Below the pieces are notes generated by a model. It was not told the origin of the DNA. It saw only the letters and a list, made by a program, of their open reading frames with translations, and did no database searches. DNA of 64,000 nt from Telmatospirillum siberiense (GTDB lineage: Bacteria > Pseudomonadota > Alphaproteobacteria > Rhodospirillales > Magnetospirillaceae): assembly GCF_002845745.1 (NCBI RefSeq), contig NZ_PIUM01000009.1, forward strand, positions 1 through 64,000, given 5' to 3'. A program made the translations under genes and the position numbers. Shown piece after piece: positions 45,685 to 54,827 of the stretch (positions are counted from its first letter, which is position 1; each line of letters begins with the position of its first letter).

Positions 45685-47109
45685 ATGGAAGCAGCATCGT
45701 CTGTTGCGGCGTCGGCGCTCGGACTGGACCGGGTGGGCCGGGTGGAAACCCGCGGCGTTGATTTCATCCCCGAAAGCGAACGGCGGTCCCGCCCGCGCGA
45801 TCTCGCCTGGGTCTTTTTCGGAGGCCAACTCTGCTATGGCTCGATCCTGGTCGGCTCGCTGCCGGTGGCCTGGGGACTCTCCTGGTGGGGGGCTTTCTCG
45901 TCCATCCTGGTGGGATCGCTGCTCGGCTCGCTGGGATTCGCGGTCCTCGCCATGATCGGACCCAAGGCCGGCACCAACGCCACCGTCACCAGTTGCGCCT
46001 TCTTCGGCATCCGTGGCCGCTATGTCGGTTCGCTCATCACCCAGGTGATCACCCTGGGCTTTTTCGCCCTGCAGCTCTGGGTCAGCACGCCGCCGCTCGT
46101 TGCCGCCGCCGCCCGCCTCTGGAACACGCCGGCCGACGCCGTGGCCCTGACCATCGGACTGGCGGTGGTCACCGGTCTGGTGCTTCTGGTGAACGCCCTC
46201 GGTCATGCCACGCTGGTGCTGCTGGCCAAGCTTACCGCCGTCACCAACGTGTTTTCCATGGCGGCGCTGGTGGTCTGCGCCGCTTCCGCCTTCACCGGGG
46301 CCCCGGCGGACAGCGGTTATCTGCTCGGCGGCTTCTGGCCGACCTGGGCGCTGTCGACCATGATGGCGATTTCCAATGCCATTTCCTATGCCCCCTTCGC
46401 CAGCGACTACACGCGCTATATGCCCGCCCGGACTTGCGGCCGCGCCCTGTTCGGCTGGGGCCTGTTCGGCATGGTGACGGGGACGGTGGTCTCGCTCTCC
46501 TGCGGTGCCTTCATCGCGCTGGCGTTGGCCGGCGGCGGCGAGGTGCTGTCACGGATGGTCGCGGTCCTGCCGCTGGCGTTGGTGCTGCCCGTGATTCTGG
46601 TCGGGCTGATCGGCAACGTCACCAATGCCGGGCTCAATGCCTACAACGGCACACTCGACCTGCATGCCCTTCTGTGGCGGTTGCGGCGGGTCCAGGTGTC
46701 CTTCCTCTTCGGCGGGGTGGGGATCGTTCTGGGCTGGCTCGGGCTGGTGGTCTTCGACATGACCAGCTCGACCGAGGCGCTTTGCTCGCTGGTCACCGTG
46801 CTGGTGACGCCGTGGATCGCCATCAACGTGTTGGGCTACTGGCGGGCCGGCGGACGTTTCGCGGTGGCCGATCTGCAGGCCTTCGAAGGCCGGCGGGGCG
46901 CCTATTGGTATCAGGGCGGCTACAATCTACGGGCGATCCTGGCCTGGGTGGTCGGCGTGGTGGTCGGCCTGTTGTTCGTCGGGACCGACATCTTCACCGG
47001 TCCGCTCGCCAATCTGGCGGATGGGGTGGATCTCAGCTTCCTCAGTTCGGCGGCGGTCAGCAGCCTGCTCTATCTGCTGATGACGGCCAAAGCGGCGGAT
47101 CCGCGCTGA
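45685..47109 (+). CDS. NCS1-family purine/pyrimidine-type permease
   Basis: A 474-residue membrane protein with 12 predicted helices in the nucleobase:cation symporter-1 fold. Typical blocks are the N-terminal ESERRSRPRDLAWVFFGG, helix 1 GSLPVAWGLSWWGAFSSIL, the GPKAGTNATVTSCAFFGIRG loop, helix 6 ISYAPFASDYTRYMP (the SDYxRY motif shared by cytosine, allantoin and hydantoin transporters), and LIGNVTNAGLNAYNGTLDL. The start at 45685 is chosen because the upstream open sequence is the terminator. GC content is higher than in the preceding operon. A hydantoin-like substrate would tie it to the HyuA-like gene, but the terminator separates them. Confidence 0.85.
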   Translation: MEAASSVAASALGLDRVGRVETRGVDFIPESERRSRPRDLAWVFFGGQLCYGSILVGSLPVAWGLSWWGAFSSILVGSLLGSLGFAVLAMIGPKAGTNATVTSCAFFGIRGRYVGSLITQVITLGFFALQLWVSTPPLVAAAARLWNTPADAVALTIGLAVVTGLVLLVNALGHATLVLLAKLTAVTNVFSMAALVVCAASAFTGAPADSGYLLGGFWPTWALSTMMAISNAISYAPFASDYTRYMPARTCGRALFGWGLFGMVTGTVVSLSCGAFIALALAGGGEVLSRMVAVLPLALVLPVILVGLIGNVTNAGLNAYNGTLDLHALLWRLRRVQVSFLFGGVGIVLGWLGLVVFDMTSSTEALCSLVTVLVTPWIAINVLGYWRAGGRFAVADLQAFEGRRGAYWYQGGYNLRAILAWVVGVVVGLLFVGTDIFTGPLANLADGVDLSFLSSAAVSSLLYLLMTAKAADPR

Positions 47110-47317
47110 GCCGCTCCGACCCGGCGCCCGGATTTTCACACCGGCGTCGGGAGGACCCTGGAGGATTCATCGAATACTTACGTTTATAGGGCAATCTGGA
47201 CGGGACAGTCGGCGCGGGCGCGTCTCTTACGGCGCCCATCCGCATTCTTCCCTTGTCCGCGGGAAAAAGGCGGTCGGTATCCTTCGGTATCTTTAGATAA
47301 GAATGGAGGAGTCTGGG

Positions 47318-48133
47318 ATGGAACGTCGAGCTTTTCTCCGTCATTTCGCCCATGCGGCGATGATCTGCCCCGTTTGCTGCGAACTGGCGGCCCGGGCCGC
47401 TTTCGCGGCCGAGGAACCACACGGCGGCGCCCATGCCGGTTCCGCCGCGGCCCATCCTCCGCACTGGGAGTATGAAGGGGCCGGAGCTCCCGACAAATGG
47501 GGCCAATTGTCGTCCGACTATGCCGCCTGCGGTGCCGGGCGCGAACAGTCGCCGGTCAATCTCGATCAGCCCATCGCCTCTCTCCTGCAGGCTCCCGCTC
47601 CGCGCTGGTCGCCGATGCCGCTGGAGGTGGTCAACAACGGCCACACCATCCAGGTCAATTGCGCCAAGGGCAGCAGCCTGGAGTTGGACGGCGTTTCCTA
47701 CGAGCTGATCCAATATCATTTTCATCATCCCAGCGAACATCTCATCGCCGGCACCGCTTTCGAGATGGAGGCGCATTTCGTTCATCGCTCCGCCGACGGC
47801 AGTCTGGCGGTGCTGGGCGTGATGATCGCCCGGGGCGAGGCCGACGGCACCCTGGAGACCATCTGGCGACACCTGCCGGACAAGGCCGGGGAGACAACCA
47901 AGGCCGAGGTGCAACTGCAGCCGGCCACTCTGCTGCCCAAGGACGGCACCAGCTTCCGCTATGCCGGGTCGCTGACGACGCCGCCCTGTTCGGAAATCGT
48001 CTCCTGGGTGGTCTATCGCACGCCGATCACCGCCTCGGCCGAGCAGATCGGCGCGTTCGCCAAGCTGTTCCCCAACAATGCCCGCCCGGTGCAGCCCCTG
48101 AACCGGCGCAAACTGCTGCTCGACCTCTTGTAA
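47318..48133 (+). CDS. Alpha-class carbonic anhydrase, exported by a Tat-like signal
   Basis: A 271-residue zinc enzyme hydrating CO2 to bicarbonate in the periplasm. The start ERRAFLRHFAHAAM carries a twin-arginine RRxFLR motif before the hydrophobic stretch, with cleavage around AFAAEE (residue ~31). The mature domain has WEYEGAGAPDKWGQL, the GREQSPVNLDQP block, the zinc ligands in IQYHFHHPSEH (two His) and MEAHFVH (third His), and the substrate-pocket SLTTPPCSEIVSW. Complete. ATG 47318 has TGGAGGAG at 47304-47311. A lipoprotein gene follows 15 bases later and is probably co-transcribed. A cysteine pair (one in the N-terminal GREQ region, one at PPCSE) could form the known alpha-CA disulfide. 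Confidence 0.93.
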   Translation: MERRAFLRHFAHAAMICPVCCELAARAAFAAEEPHGGAHAGSAAAHPPHWEYEGAGAPDKWGQLSSDYAACGAGREQSPVNLDQPIASLLQAPAPRWSPMPLEVVNNGHTIQVNCAKGSSLELDGVSYELIQYHFHHPSEHLIAGTAFEMEAHFVHRSADGSLAVLGVMIARGEADGTLETIWRHLPDKAGETTKAEVQLQPATLLPKDGTSFRYAGSLTTPPCSEIVSWVVYRTPITASAEQIGAFAKLFPNNARPVQPLNRRKLLLDLL

Positions 48134-48148
48134 GGGAAGGGCGCATCC

Positions 48149-48967
48149 ATGAAGAGATCGGTTTATCCGGCGTGTCTTCTGCCCCTGCTGCTGGCGGCCT
48201 GCGCCTCCGAATCCGCCGGGCCGCCTCCGGCCGACACCAAACCTTCGTCCTTGGCCGAACCGGCCGGGGCGCCATCCATGCCCCTGGGCGGCGAGGACCT
48301 GCGGCCCTGGCTCGGCCGGTGGGTGGTGACGGAAGCCTACGGATCGGCCCAGTCCGGCCAGCGGCCTCGGCCGCCGGTCGGTCAGCGCCTGGAGCTGGGC
48401 GAGGCCGTTGCCACCGATCTGGACGGCCGGACCTGCGTCGCTCCGTCGTTCCGGGGGGACGGCGCGAGCGAAGCCGCCTTCCTGGGGCTGGACAAATCCA
48501 CGGCCGAGTCCCTGCGGCAGATCCGGCCCCGCCTGTCGGTCACCTGCGGACCGGCGGCATTCGGCCAATATCTGGCGGTTAGGGACGGCAGCCTGCTGGC
48601 CCATGTCGGCGGCGGGACGCTGCGGCTGGCCCGCCAGGCCGACGCGCCCGCGCCCGAGCAATCGGTCAAGGAGAGCAGTGCCGTCGAGCCGCCGCCGGCC
48701 CGATCAGAGGGGGACGCGCCTTCTCCCCGGGCGGTCTATCTGGCGTCCTATCGCGATCAGGACACCGCCCTGACCGGTTGGAAGGAACTGGCCAAGATCT
48801 CGCCCCTGCTGCAAAAGGCGACACCGGAGCTGACACCGGTGACCCTGCCGGGCAGGGGCAAGTTCCTCAGGCTGTGGGCCAAGGGGCTGTCGGATGTCGA
48901 CGGGGCCAAGCTGTGCAAGGCGTTGATCCGGATGCTGCCCGACTGCGGGGCCAGGGACCGGCGCTGA
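48149..48967 (+). CDS. Lipoprotein with a C-terminal SPOR-like domain
   Basis: A 272-residue lipoprotein: MKRSVYPACLLPLLLAACAS has a lipobox LAAC with Cys near residue 18. The next part is a Pro-rich linker, then a globular region with WLGRWVVTEAYG and paired Cys (RTCVAPS, SVTCGPA), resembling a META/AprI-like inhibitor fold. The last ~75 residues (VYLASYRDQDTALTGWKEL, LLQKATPELTPVTLPGRG, GLSDVDGAKLCKALI) form a SPOR domain, which binds peptidoglycan glycan strands. Fifteen bases after the carbonic anhydrase gene; likely one operon. Envelope-anchored; partner unknown. Confidence 0.75.
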   Translation: MKRSVYPACLLPLLLAACASESAGPPPADTKPSSLAEPAGAPSMPLGGEDLRPWLGRWVVTEAYGSAQSGQRPRPPVGQRLELGEAVATDLDGRTCVAPSFRGDGASEAAFLGLDKSTAESLRQIRPRLSVTCGPAAFGQYLAVRDGSLLAHVGGGTLRLARQADAPAPEQSVKESSAVEPPPARSEGDAPSPRAVYLASYRDQDTALTGWKELAKISPLLQKATPELTPVTLPGRGKFLRLWAKGLSDVDGAKLCKALIRMLPDCGARDRR

Positions 48968-48981
48968 CCCCGAAATCCGTA

Positions 48982-49983
48982 TTACTCTCCCGGCGACGCA
49001 AAACGCTCGCGGTAGGCCTGTGGCGTCGTCCCAAGAAGGCGCAGGAAGCTGCGGCGCATGGTTTCTTCCGAACCGAACCCGCAGCGCGCGGCAACCCGCT
49101 TCACCGGCTGGTTCGTTTCCAGCATCTGGCGCGCCGCCTCGACGCGGATCCGCTCGACGCCGCGGGCCGGCGTCGAGCCGGTGGCCTGGCGATAGTGCCG
49201 GATGAAACTCCGCTCGCTCATCGCGGCGATCCGCGCCAGGGCGGCGACCGACAGATCGCCGCGCAGATTGTCGGCAATGTGGGCGTGAAGCCGCTCAAAG
49301 GCCTCATCGCCGCCTTGCTGTAAGGCAAGAGCGGAGCTGAACTGGCTTTGGCCGCCGGGACGCTTCAGAAATACCACCAGTTGGCGAGCCACCGCCAAAG
49401 CGACGGTCCGGCCCAGATCGGCTTCGACCAGGGCCAGGGTCAGGTCAATTCCCGCGGTGACGCCGGCGGAGGTCCAGAATTTTCCGTCCCGGAGGAATAT
49501 GGGGTCGGGTTCCAGCCGAACGGAGGGAAATCGATCGGCGAATTCGCGGCAGCGACGCCAGTGGGTTACCGCCCGGCGTCCTTCCAGAAGCCCGGCGGTG
49601 GCCAGCAAAAAGGCCCCGCTGCAGACCGAGGCCACCCGCCTTGCGACGATTGCCCGCGCCGTGATCCATTCGACCGATCGGACGTCCGTGCAGGCTTGAT
49701 TGACGCCGAATCCGCCGGAGACGATCAGTGTGTCGAGCGGAAGGGCTGGCTCGGGGAGCGGTTCGGCGGCCAGGCCCAAGCCGGCCGAGGTGGTGACGAA
49801 ACGCCCCTCCGCCGCCACGACCACCGGCGCGTAGGGCGGCGCGTTTCCGGCCCCTCGGGCAAGATCATTGGCCGAAGCGAAGACCTGGAGCGGGCCGGCG
49901 ACATCGAGAAGCTGCACGTCCGGGTAGGCGAGTATCTCGACTCGCAATGGATGGTGTGGCGTGAAACGAGGGAGCATTGGCAT
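48982..49983 (-). CDS. GlxA-type transcriptional regulator (DJ-1/PfpI domain plus AraC helix-turn-helix)
   Basis: A 333-residue regulator. N-terminal class I glutamine amidotransferase-like fold, about residues 12-185: VEILAYPDVQLLDVAGPLQVF, LIVSGGFGVNQA, SVCSGAFLLATAGLLEGRRAVTHW with the nucleophile-elbow Cys, TSAGVTAGIDLTLALVE. C-terminal AraC domain, about 225-330: LSVAALARIAAMSERSFIRHY and VAARCGFGSEETMRRSF as the two HTH motifs. Divergent from a DJ-1-like hydrolase gene with a 59-base gap, the usual layout for a GlxA regulator and its target. The start ATG at 49983 is preferred over a TTG at 49992. Confidence 0.92.
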   Translation of the reverse strand: MPMLPRFTPHHPLRVEILAYPDVQLLDVAGPLQVFASANDLARGAGNAPPYAPVVVAAEGRFVTTSAGLGLAAEPLPEPALPLDTLIVSGGFGVNQACTDVRSVEWITARAIVARRVASVCSGAFLLATAGLLEGRRAVTHWRRCREFADRFPSVRLEPDPIFLRDGKFWTSAGVTAGIDLTLALVEADLGRTVALAVARQLVVFLKRPGGQSQFSSALALQQGGDEAFERLHAHIADNLRGDLSVAALARIAAMSERSFIRHYRQATGSTPARGVERIRVEAARQMLETNQPVKRVAARCGFGSEETMRRSFLRLLGTTPQAYRERFASPGE

Positions 49984-50042
49984 AACCGCCAAACGGTGAT
50001 CGGTTAGGATCGGCTCGTCAATCCCGAAATAAGGGCATCATC

Positions 50043-50744
50043 ATGTCTCTCCAAATCGGCATTCTTGTCTTTCCCGCCGTCCAGCAACTCGATCTGACCG
50101 GTCCCTACGAGATCTTCGCCTCGATTCCCGGCGCTTCCGTTCATCTGATCTGGAAAGAGCGGGCGGCGCTTCTCTCGTCCACCGGCCTTGCGCTGACGCC
50201 GACGCGAACCTTCGAGGAAACCCCCTCGCTGGATGTCCTCTGTATTCCGGGAGGGGCCGGCGTCAACGCTCTGCTCGGGGACGAAGACGTTCTCGACTTC
50301 GTGCGGGAGAAGGCCGCCGGGGCGAAATACGTGACCTCGGTCTGCACCGGAGCCCTGGTGCTCGCCGCCGCCGGACTCCTTGAGGGGCGCCGGGCGACGA
50401 CACATTGGCATGCCCATGATTTTCTTGAAAAGTTCGGGGCCGTTCCCGTTCATCGGCGCGTCGTGCGGGATGGAAACCTCATTACCGCCGGCGGGGTCAC
50501 CGCAGGAATCGATTTTGCCCTTACGGTCGTTGCCGAACTGGTTGACCAGTCGTTGGCGGAAGCAATTCAGCTCAGCCTGGAATACGACCCCCAGCCGCCT
50601 TATGAGGCCGGAACGCCCGAGAAAGCGTCCCCAGACGTGGTCGCGGCGGTCAAGCGGCGCCTGGCACCGTCAAGAATGGAGCGCGAGGCGCTCATCGATA
50701 GGATATCGGGCACAAAAGCGCGTGCATTGAAGCATTCGGATTAA
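50043..50744 (+). CDS. DJ-1/PfpI-family protein (isonitrile hydratase-like)
   Basis: A 233-residue enzyme: LQIGILVFPAVQQLDLTGPYEIF, LDVLCIPGGAGVNALLGDEDVL, TSVCTGALVLAAAGLLEGRR with the nucleophile Cys near residue 101, THWHAHDFLEKFGA, and AGGVTAGIDFALTVVAEL. These are the blocks of bacterial isonitrile hydratase (InhA) and close DJ-1 relatives, which add water to isonitriles to form N-substituted formamides; substrate here is inferred. Divergent from and homologous in fold to the GlxA regulator, which probably controls it. The C-terminus is typical (PDVVAAVKRRL). A weak ribosome site (AAGGGCATCATC) precedes the ATG. Confidence 0.85.
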   Translation: MSLQIGILVFPAVQQLDLTGPYEIFASIPGASVHLIWKERAALLSSTGLALTPTRTFEETPSLDVLCIPGGAGVNALLGDEDVLDFVREKAAGAKYVTSVCTGALVLAAAGLLEGRRATTHWHAHDFLEKFGAVPVHRRVVRDGNLITAGGVTAGIDFALTVVAELVDQSLAEAIQLSLEYDPQPPYEAGTPEKASPDVVAAVKRRLAPSRMEREALIDRISGTKARALKHSD

Positions 50745-51405
50745 GCCCCCGTTATGGCCCTCGTGTGGTGCCTCATCTGACCTGAGCCACGACACGAAAG
50801 GGAGGCGACTCGGCTGCCGATCCCGTATGCCAACCTGTGGTGAGCCTTGCTTATCGCAGGTTGGTTCGACTCAATCGAGTTCCCTCGCCACCGTTATGCG
50901 ATTCGTTCGCCGCCGCCTTATTCTGGGATGGGAACATTAAAAATGACTGGTTATTCGCCAGTAATCGTTTGATAGATTTTGCTTTATTTCAGAAAAATTG
51001 AAATTTTGTTGAAATTTATAAAAATCAAACATATTCTTTTTCTAAACAACTTCCTGTGCTCTTATTTTAATTGTTAATATGTTGTCATTATTTACACAAT
51101 TTTGTTATTTCGTTGGCCGTCGCCGGTTCGGCATGGATTTTTTCATTCGGCGCACCACTACCAATAATCGCCATGTCCGGATTCGACGCGGGTATCCGGA
51201 TGGCCGGGTCAGCCGACATCCTATGATTGTGTCGCGTGGTTGGCCATGTCGAGCCGAACTATGACGGCGATGGTGAGGCGAAGGTCTCACATGCCCTCCC
51301 AGAGCGTTGAAAAATTAATATAATTCAATGCCCTAAGTTCCATCCTGAGCCAAAGGCCAAGTGGTCTTGCGGGTTTGGACGGTCCATAACCCCTAAGGGG
51401 AACTG
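50745..51405. other. Intergenic region, partly AT-rich, no supported gene
   Basis: About 660 bases between the DJ-1 gene and the PAS chemoreceptor. CCAACCTG (50830-50837) and CAGGTTGG (50857-50864) form an 8-base inverted repeat. Bases 50930-51110 are strongly AT-rich. At 51305-51317 the sequence GAGCGTTGAAAAA repeats the hairpin arm at 37808. A stretch at 50857-50895 looks superficially like a tRNA T-arm and acceptor but no tRNA folds. The chemoreceptor promoter should lie in the AT-rich part. Confidence 0.45.
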
Positions 51406-52725
51406 ATGATGTGGCGGTTTATCTCGACGGTGATTTCGAATAGGGCTTCAGCGCAGCAAAAAGACGACGCTGAAATTCTCGCTTTGCTCAAGACCCGCGC
51501 CGGCGTGGGTCTTTGGAACGTGCATTTGCATGGCGGCGACCCCATGCATCCGAAGAGCGTGTGGCAGTGGTCGAACGAGTTTCGCCGGCTTCTTGGATTT
51601 TCCGGCATTGCCGACTTTCCCGATGTGGCGAATTCCTGGTCCGACCGGCTTCACCCTGACGACGTGACGACGGCCATGGCGGCGTTCAAGAATTGTCTCT
51701 CCGGCCATTCCGCTTCGAAAGACTATTACGATGTGGCCTACCGGCTCAAAATGAAGGACGGGTTGTATCACTGGTTCCGGGCCATGGGCGGCGTTAGCCG
51801 GGACGGTTCGGGTAAGCCCACGCGGATGTGCGGATCGCTCATCGATATCAACGCCGAGAGGTTGGCTGAGGCCAAGCGCCGCGAGGATATACAACGATTT
51901 GCCGATACCTTCGAGGCGGGGGTCATGGATCTGGTTAATTCCGTTTCATCCTCGTCCACCGAATTGCAGACGACGGCGCGTTCGATGTCGTCGGGAGCGG
52001 CCGAGTCCGCCGCTCAGGCGGTGACCGTTGCCGCCGCCGCCGAACAGGCGACGGCGAATGTGCAGACCGTGGCCTCGGCAGCCGAGGAATTGTCGTCATC
52101 CGTCTCGGAGATATCGCGCCAAGTGGCGGAATCGGCCCGTATCTCGACGGCGGCCTCGGAAGAGGCCGTGCGCACCAACAACATGGTGCAGGGGCTTGCC
52201 TCCGCGGCGCAAAAGATCGGCGAGGTGGTCAAGCTGATCACCGACATCGCCAGCCAGACCAACTTGCTGGCCTTGAACGCCACCATCGAGGCGGCCAGGG
52301 CCGGCGAGGCGGGCAAGGGCTTCGCCGTCGTGGCGGGGGAGGTCAAGAACCTGGCAAACCAAACCGGGCGCGCCACCGATGAGATCGGGCTGCAGATCGC
52401 CACCGTCCAGGAGGAAACGCGCAAGACCGTCGAGGCGATCAAGGGAATCGCCACCGTCATCGAGCAGGTTCGCCAGATTTCCTCGGGAATCGCCTCGGCG
52501 GTCGAGGAGCAGGGAGCGGCCACCCAGGAAATCGCCCGTAATGTCGAGCAAGCGGCGGTGGGGACGCAGCAGGTTTCCAACAATATCGGCGGTATCAGCA
52601 AAAACTCGACAAACACCGAGAGAGGCGCCGGCCGGGTGCTGACCTCGGCCGATGCGCTGGCGTCCGACTCGCAGAAGCTGCGGGGTGAGGTGACGCGCTT
52701 TCTCGCCGAGGTTCGTGCCACCTGA
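51406..52725 (+). CDS. Soluble methyl-accepting chemotaxis protein with a PAS sensor
   Basis: A 439-residue cytoplasmic chemoreceptor. No membrane helix is present. A PAS fold of the PAS_3 type occupies about residues 25-150 ([70 protein letters not shown]). The remainder is a signalling coiled coil whose tip [20 protein letters not shown] and the [20 protein letters not shown] segment closely match the Cache receptor at 4274. PAS cofactors (heme or flavin) are not evident, so ligand or redox input is open. ATG 51406 or 51409 with AGGGGAACTG upstream. It is convergent with the sigma-54 regulator, 41 bases apart. Confidence 0.92.
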   Translation: MMWRFISTVISNRASAQQKDDAEILALLKTRAGVGLWNVHLHGGDPMHPKSVWQWSNEFRRLLGFSGIADFPDVANSWSDRLHPDDVTTAMAAFKNCLSGHSASKDYYDVAYRLKMKDGLYHWFRAMGGVSRDGSGKPTRMCGSLIDINAERLAEAKRREDIQRFADTFEAGVMDLVNSVSSSSTELQTTARSMSSGAAESAAQAVTVAAAAEQATANVQTVASAAEELSSSVSEISRQVAESARISTAASEEAVRTNNMVQGLASAAQKIGEVVKLITDIASQTNLLALNATIEAARAGEAGKGFAVVAGEVKNLANQTGRATDEIGLQIATVQEETRKTVEAIKGIATVIEQVRQISSGIASAVEEQGAATQEIARNVEQAAVGTQQVSNNIGGISKNSTNTERGAGRVLTSADALASDSQKLRGEVTRFLAEVRAT

Positions 52726-52766
52726 AGCAGGGGGCGTCATGGCTCGGGCCATTGAGGCGAGTCACG

Positions 52767-54626
52767 TCAGTGGCTCGCCGGGCCTTTCCCCGGTGCCGCG
52801 CCCATGCGGTTGAGCTTGCGCCACAGGGTGACCCGGCTGATCCCCAGTCGGACGCAGGCTTCCTCGGGACTGTAGCGGCTCATCATGGCGCTGATCACCC
52901 GGGCCTCGATCTCTTTGAGTGTCGCTCCCTCCTCAAGGGTGAGGAGGCCGTTCTGATCACCGGCGCGCCCCTGCTCGTCAAGGATTTCCGCCACATGGGC
53001 AACCTCTATCCGGGATAGGCCGCTATAGCTGATGACTTCGGCCACGTTGCGGATCTGGCGGATGTTGCCTGGCCAATCATAGCGTTCCAACATGGCCCAG
53101 GCCTCATCGGTCAACCGGATGGTGTCGGCGCCGGTCGGGCTGAGTTGGCGCAGATAATGATTCAGCAACAGGGGAATGTCCCCCGTTCGGGAACTCAGCG
53201 GCGGTAAATGCATGCCGAGTACGTGGATACGGTAATAAAGATCCTGGCGGAACCGTCCGGTCTGCGTGTCCTCGAACAAATTCCGGTTGGTCGCGCAGAT
53301 GATCCTCACATCGATGGGGATGATCTTGTTGTCCCCAATGCGCATGATCTCCTTTTCCTGGATAACCCTCAGGAGCCGGCTTTGGATGTCCTGGGTCAAC
53401 TCGCCGATTTCGTCGAGGAAGATGGTGCCGTTGTGAGCCATCTCGAACAGGCCCTGCTTGCCTCCCTTGCGCGCGCCGGTGAAGGCGCCGTCGACATAGC
53501 CGAATAACTCGCTTTCCAGCAGGCTGGGGGGAATCGAGGCGGTGTTGACCGAGACGAACGGACCATTCCGGTATCGGCTATGGTTATGGATGCTTTGGGC
53601 GAAGATTTCCTTTCCCGTACCGGTCGCGCCCTGGATCAGGATGTTGGCGTCGTAACCGGCGTACCTTTTGGCCTTTTCGATAAGTGTCCGCATCACCTCG
53701 GACCTGCCGACAATGTCCTCGAAGCGGTTCTTCGCGTAGAAGCCCTTCTGTCGCGCCGAGACCCGCACCTTGACTTCCGAATCCTGGATCTTGGTGGCCT
53801 CCAGGAATGTGATGACCTCGCCGTATTTCCGGCCATCCAGGTCCAGGGGAATGCACCGGGCCAGGATATGGCGGCTGTTCACCATGGCCGTCTGCTCGCC
53901 GGACGACCCGCGCAAAAGGGAGATCAGCGCCTCGTCCGCCATGCCGAAGCCTAGTCGCCGGGCCGGCTCGTTAAGCAGAATGGCGCGGCCGGCGTCGGAG
54001 AGGGCGACAACCCCCTCCTCGATATTGTCGATGATGATCTTGAGTTGCGCCCCATGCAGCTTTTCCTGATCACGTGCATCCTGGATACGCGCCGCCTCGA
54101 GCAGGGCGACGCGGATGGAAAAGTCGTCGCTTTCCAGGCAAACAGCCATCATCTCATGGGTCTGGGCGGCGGCGCAGGACATCCGGCAGCCGATGATGGC
54201 CTCGATCCCCCGCCCGGCCAGGCCGGCCACCGTCGTTTTGACGCTATCCTCGTCGGTGCAGGAGCGGATGCTGATTTCCATCTTGGCGATGCTGAAATCG
54301 CCGACGTCGCAATCCACCAGGCTTTCCCGGCTGACGACGCCCACCTTACGGATTCCCCGGGCGGACAGATCCTGCAGCAGGGTCAGCAATTGGCTTATCG
54401 AGGTTGAAATGGGGACGACGCTGACGGTGTCGATTTGCCTGATGCAATCGACCAGACCGCCCCGGGTCACCACGACCTCGGTTTTTGGATGAAGGGACAG
54501 CGCCGTCAGGGCGCTGCCGTCATCTCGGGCCATTTCCACCTGAAGGCCGATTCCCAAGTCGGCGGCGACGGCCAACGCCCGATCCGCCAAACTCCGCATC
54601 GGGCTCACCAGCAAAATTTTGGGCAC
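52767..54626 (-). CDS. Sigma-54-dependent activator with a PrpR-type sensor domain
   Basis: A 619-residue enhancer-binding protein. Residues about 5-170 form a PrpR_N-type sensor (ILLVSPMRSLADRALAV, RKVGVVSRESLVDCDVGD, LAGRGIEAIIGCRMSCAAA). A short PAS-like region (IIDNIEEGVVALSDAGRAIL) precedes the AAA+ domain (about 305-545): Walker A QGATGTGKEIFAQSIH, sigma-contact loop YVDGAFTGARKGGK (GAFTGA intact), Walker B GTIFLDEIGELTQ, arginine-finger region FRQDLYYRIHVL. The C-terminus is a Fis-like HTH (YSPEEACVRLGISRVTLWRKL). It lies downstream of the Ldh-family gene, which has a consensus -24/-12 promoter, and is the obvious activator of it. Confidence 0.93.
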   Translation of the reverse strand: MPKILLVSPMRSLADRALAVAADLGIGLQVEMARDDGSALTALSLHPKTEVVVTRGGLVDCIRQIDTVSVVPISTSISQLLTLLQDLSARGIRKVGVVSRESLVDCDVGDFSIAKMEISIRSCTDEDSVKTTVAGLAGRGIEAIIGCRMSCAAAQTHEMMAVCLESDDFSIRVALLEAARIQDARDQEKLHGAQLKIIIDNIEEGVVALSDAGRAILLNEPARRLGFGMADEALISLLRGSSGEQTAMVNSRHILARCIPLDLDGRKYGEVITFLEATKIQDSEVKVRVSARQKGFYAKNRFEDIVGRSEVMRTLIEKAKRYAGYDANILIQGATGTGKEIFAQSIHNHSRYRNGPFVSVNTASIPPSLLESELFGYVDGAFTGARKGGKQGLFEMAHNGTIFLDEIGELTQDIQSRLLRVIQEKEIMRIGDNKIIPIDVRIICATNRNLFEDTQTGRFRQDLYYRIHVLGMHLPPLSSRTGDIPLLLNHYLRQLSPTGADTIRLTDEAWAMLERYDWPGNIRQIRNVAEVISYSGLSRIEVAHVAEILDEQGRAGDQNGLLTLEEGATLKEIEARVISAMMSRYSPEEACVRLGISRVTLWRKLNRMGAAPGKGPASH

Positions 54627-54643
54627 GCGAAACCCTCCCTGAA

Positions 54644-54668
54644 CCCTCGCCTGGAAGCCAGGCGAGGG
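54644..54668 (-). terminator. GC-rich hairpin between the small membrane protein and the sigma-54 activator
   Basis: CCCTCGCCTGG (54644-54654) and CCAGGCGAGGG (54658-54668) form a perfect 11-base stem with a three-base loop. No T tract follows on the minus strand, so partial termination or mRNA processing between the dehydrogenase unit and the regulator gene is more likely than full termination. Confidence 0.5.
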
Positions 54669-54681
54669 CTCGCCACGGGCT

Positions 54682-54816
54682 TTATGATTTGTCCGTGGCT
54701 ATCGTGGTGTTGGGCAGGGTGGCCGTCAAGGCGGCTGATATCACCAGGAAGGTCACGAGAACCAGGATGCCCTGGTTGGTGCCGCCGAACATGTCCGACA
54801 TCACGCCGATGATCAT
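54682..54816 (-). CDS. Small membrane protein (44 residues) in the dehydrogenase operon
   Basis: ATG at 54816, TAA at 54682-54684. The product begins MIIGVMSDMFGGTNQG, followed by a single hydrophobic helix ILVLVTFLVISAALTATL and a short polar tail ending in ATDKS. A very strong ribosome site (GGGAGGAAG) lies four bases before the ATG, and it starts only 11 bases after the Ldh-family stop codon on the same strand. This is good evidence for translation despite the length. I recognise no family; a small regulator or subunit of a membrane transporter is possible. Confidence 0.6.
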   Translation of the reverse strand: MIIGVMSDMFGGTNQGILVLVTFLVISAALTATLPNTTIATDKS

Positions 54817-54827
54817 CGCTTCCTCCC

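Noticed and set aside
45885..47189. 434-codon plus-strand frame overlapping the NCS1 permease in another frame
   Set aside because: Arg/Gly-rich mirror of a high-GC membrane protein gene; the permease frame has 12 helices and the family motifs.
50815..50900. tRNA-like 3' part (GGTTCGACTC with a CCTCGCCACC end)
   Set aside because: The T-stem only pairs with an eight-base loop and a wobble, and no matching 5' acceptor or anticodon arm can be folded upstream. Treated as intergenic sequence.
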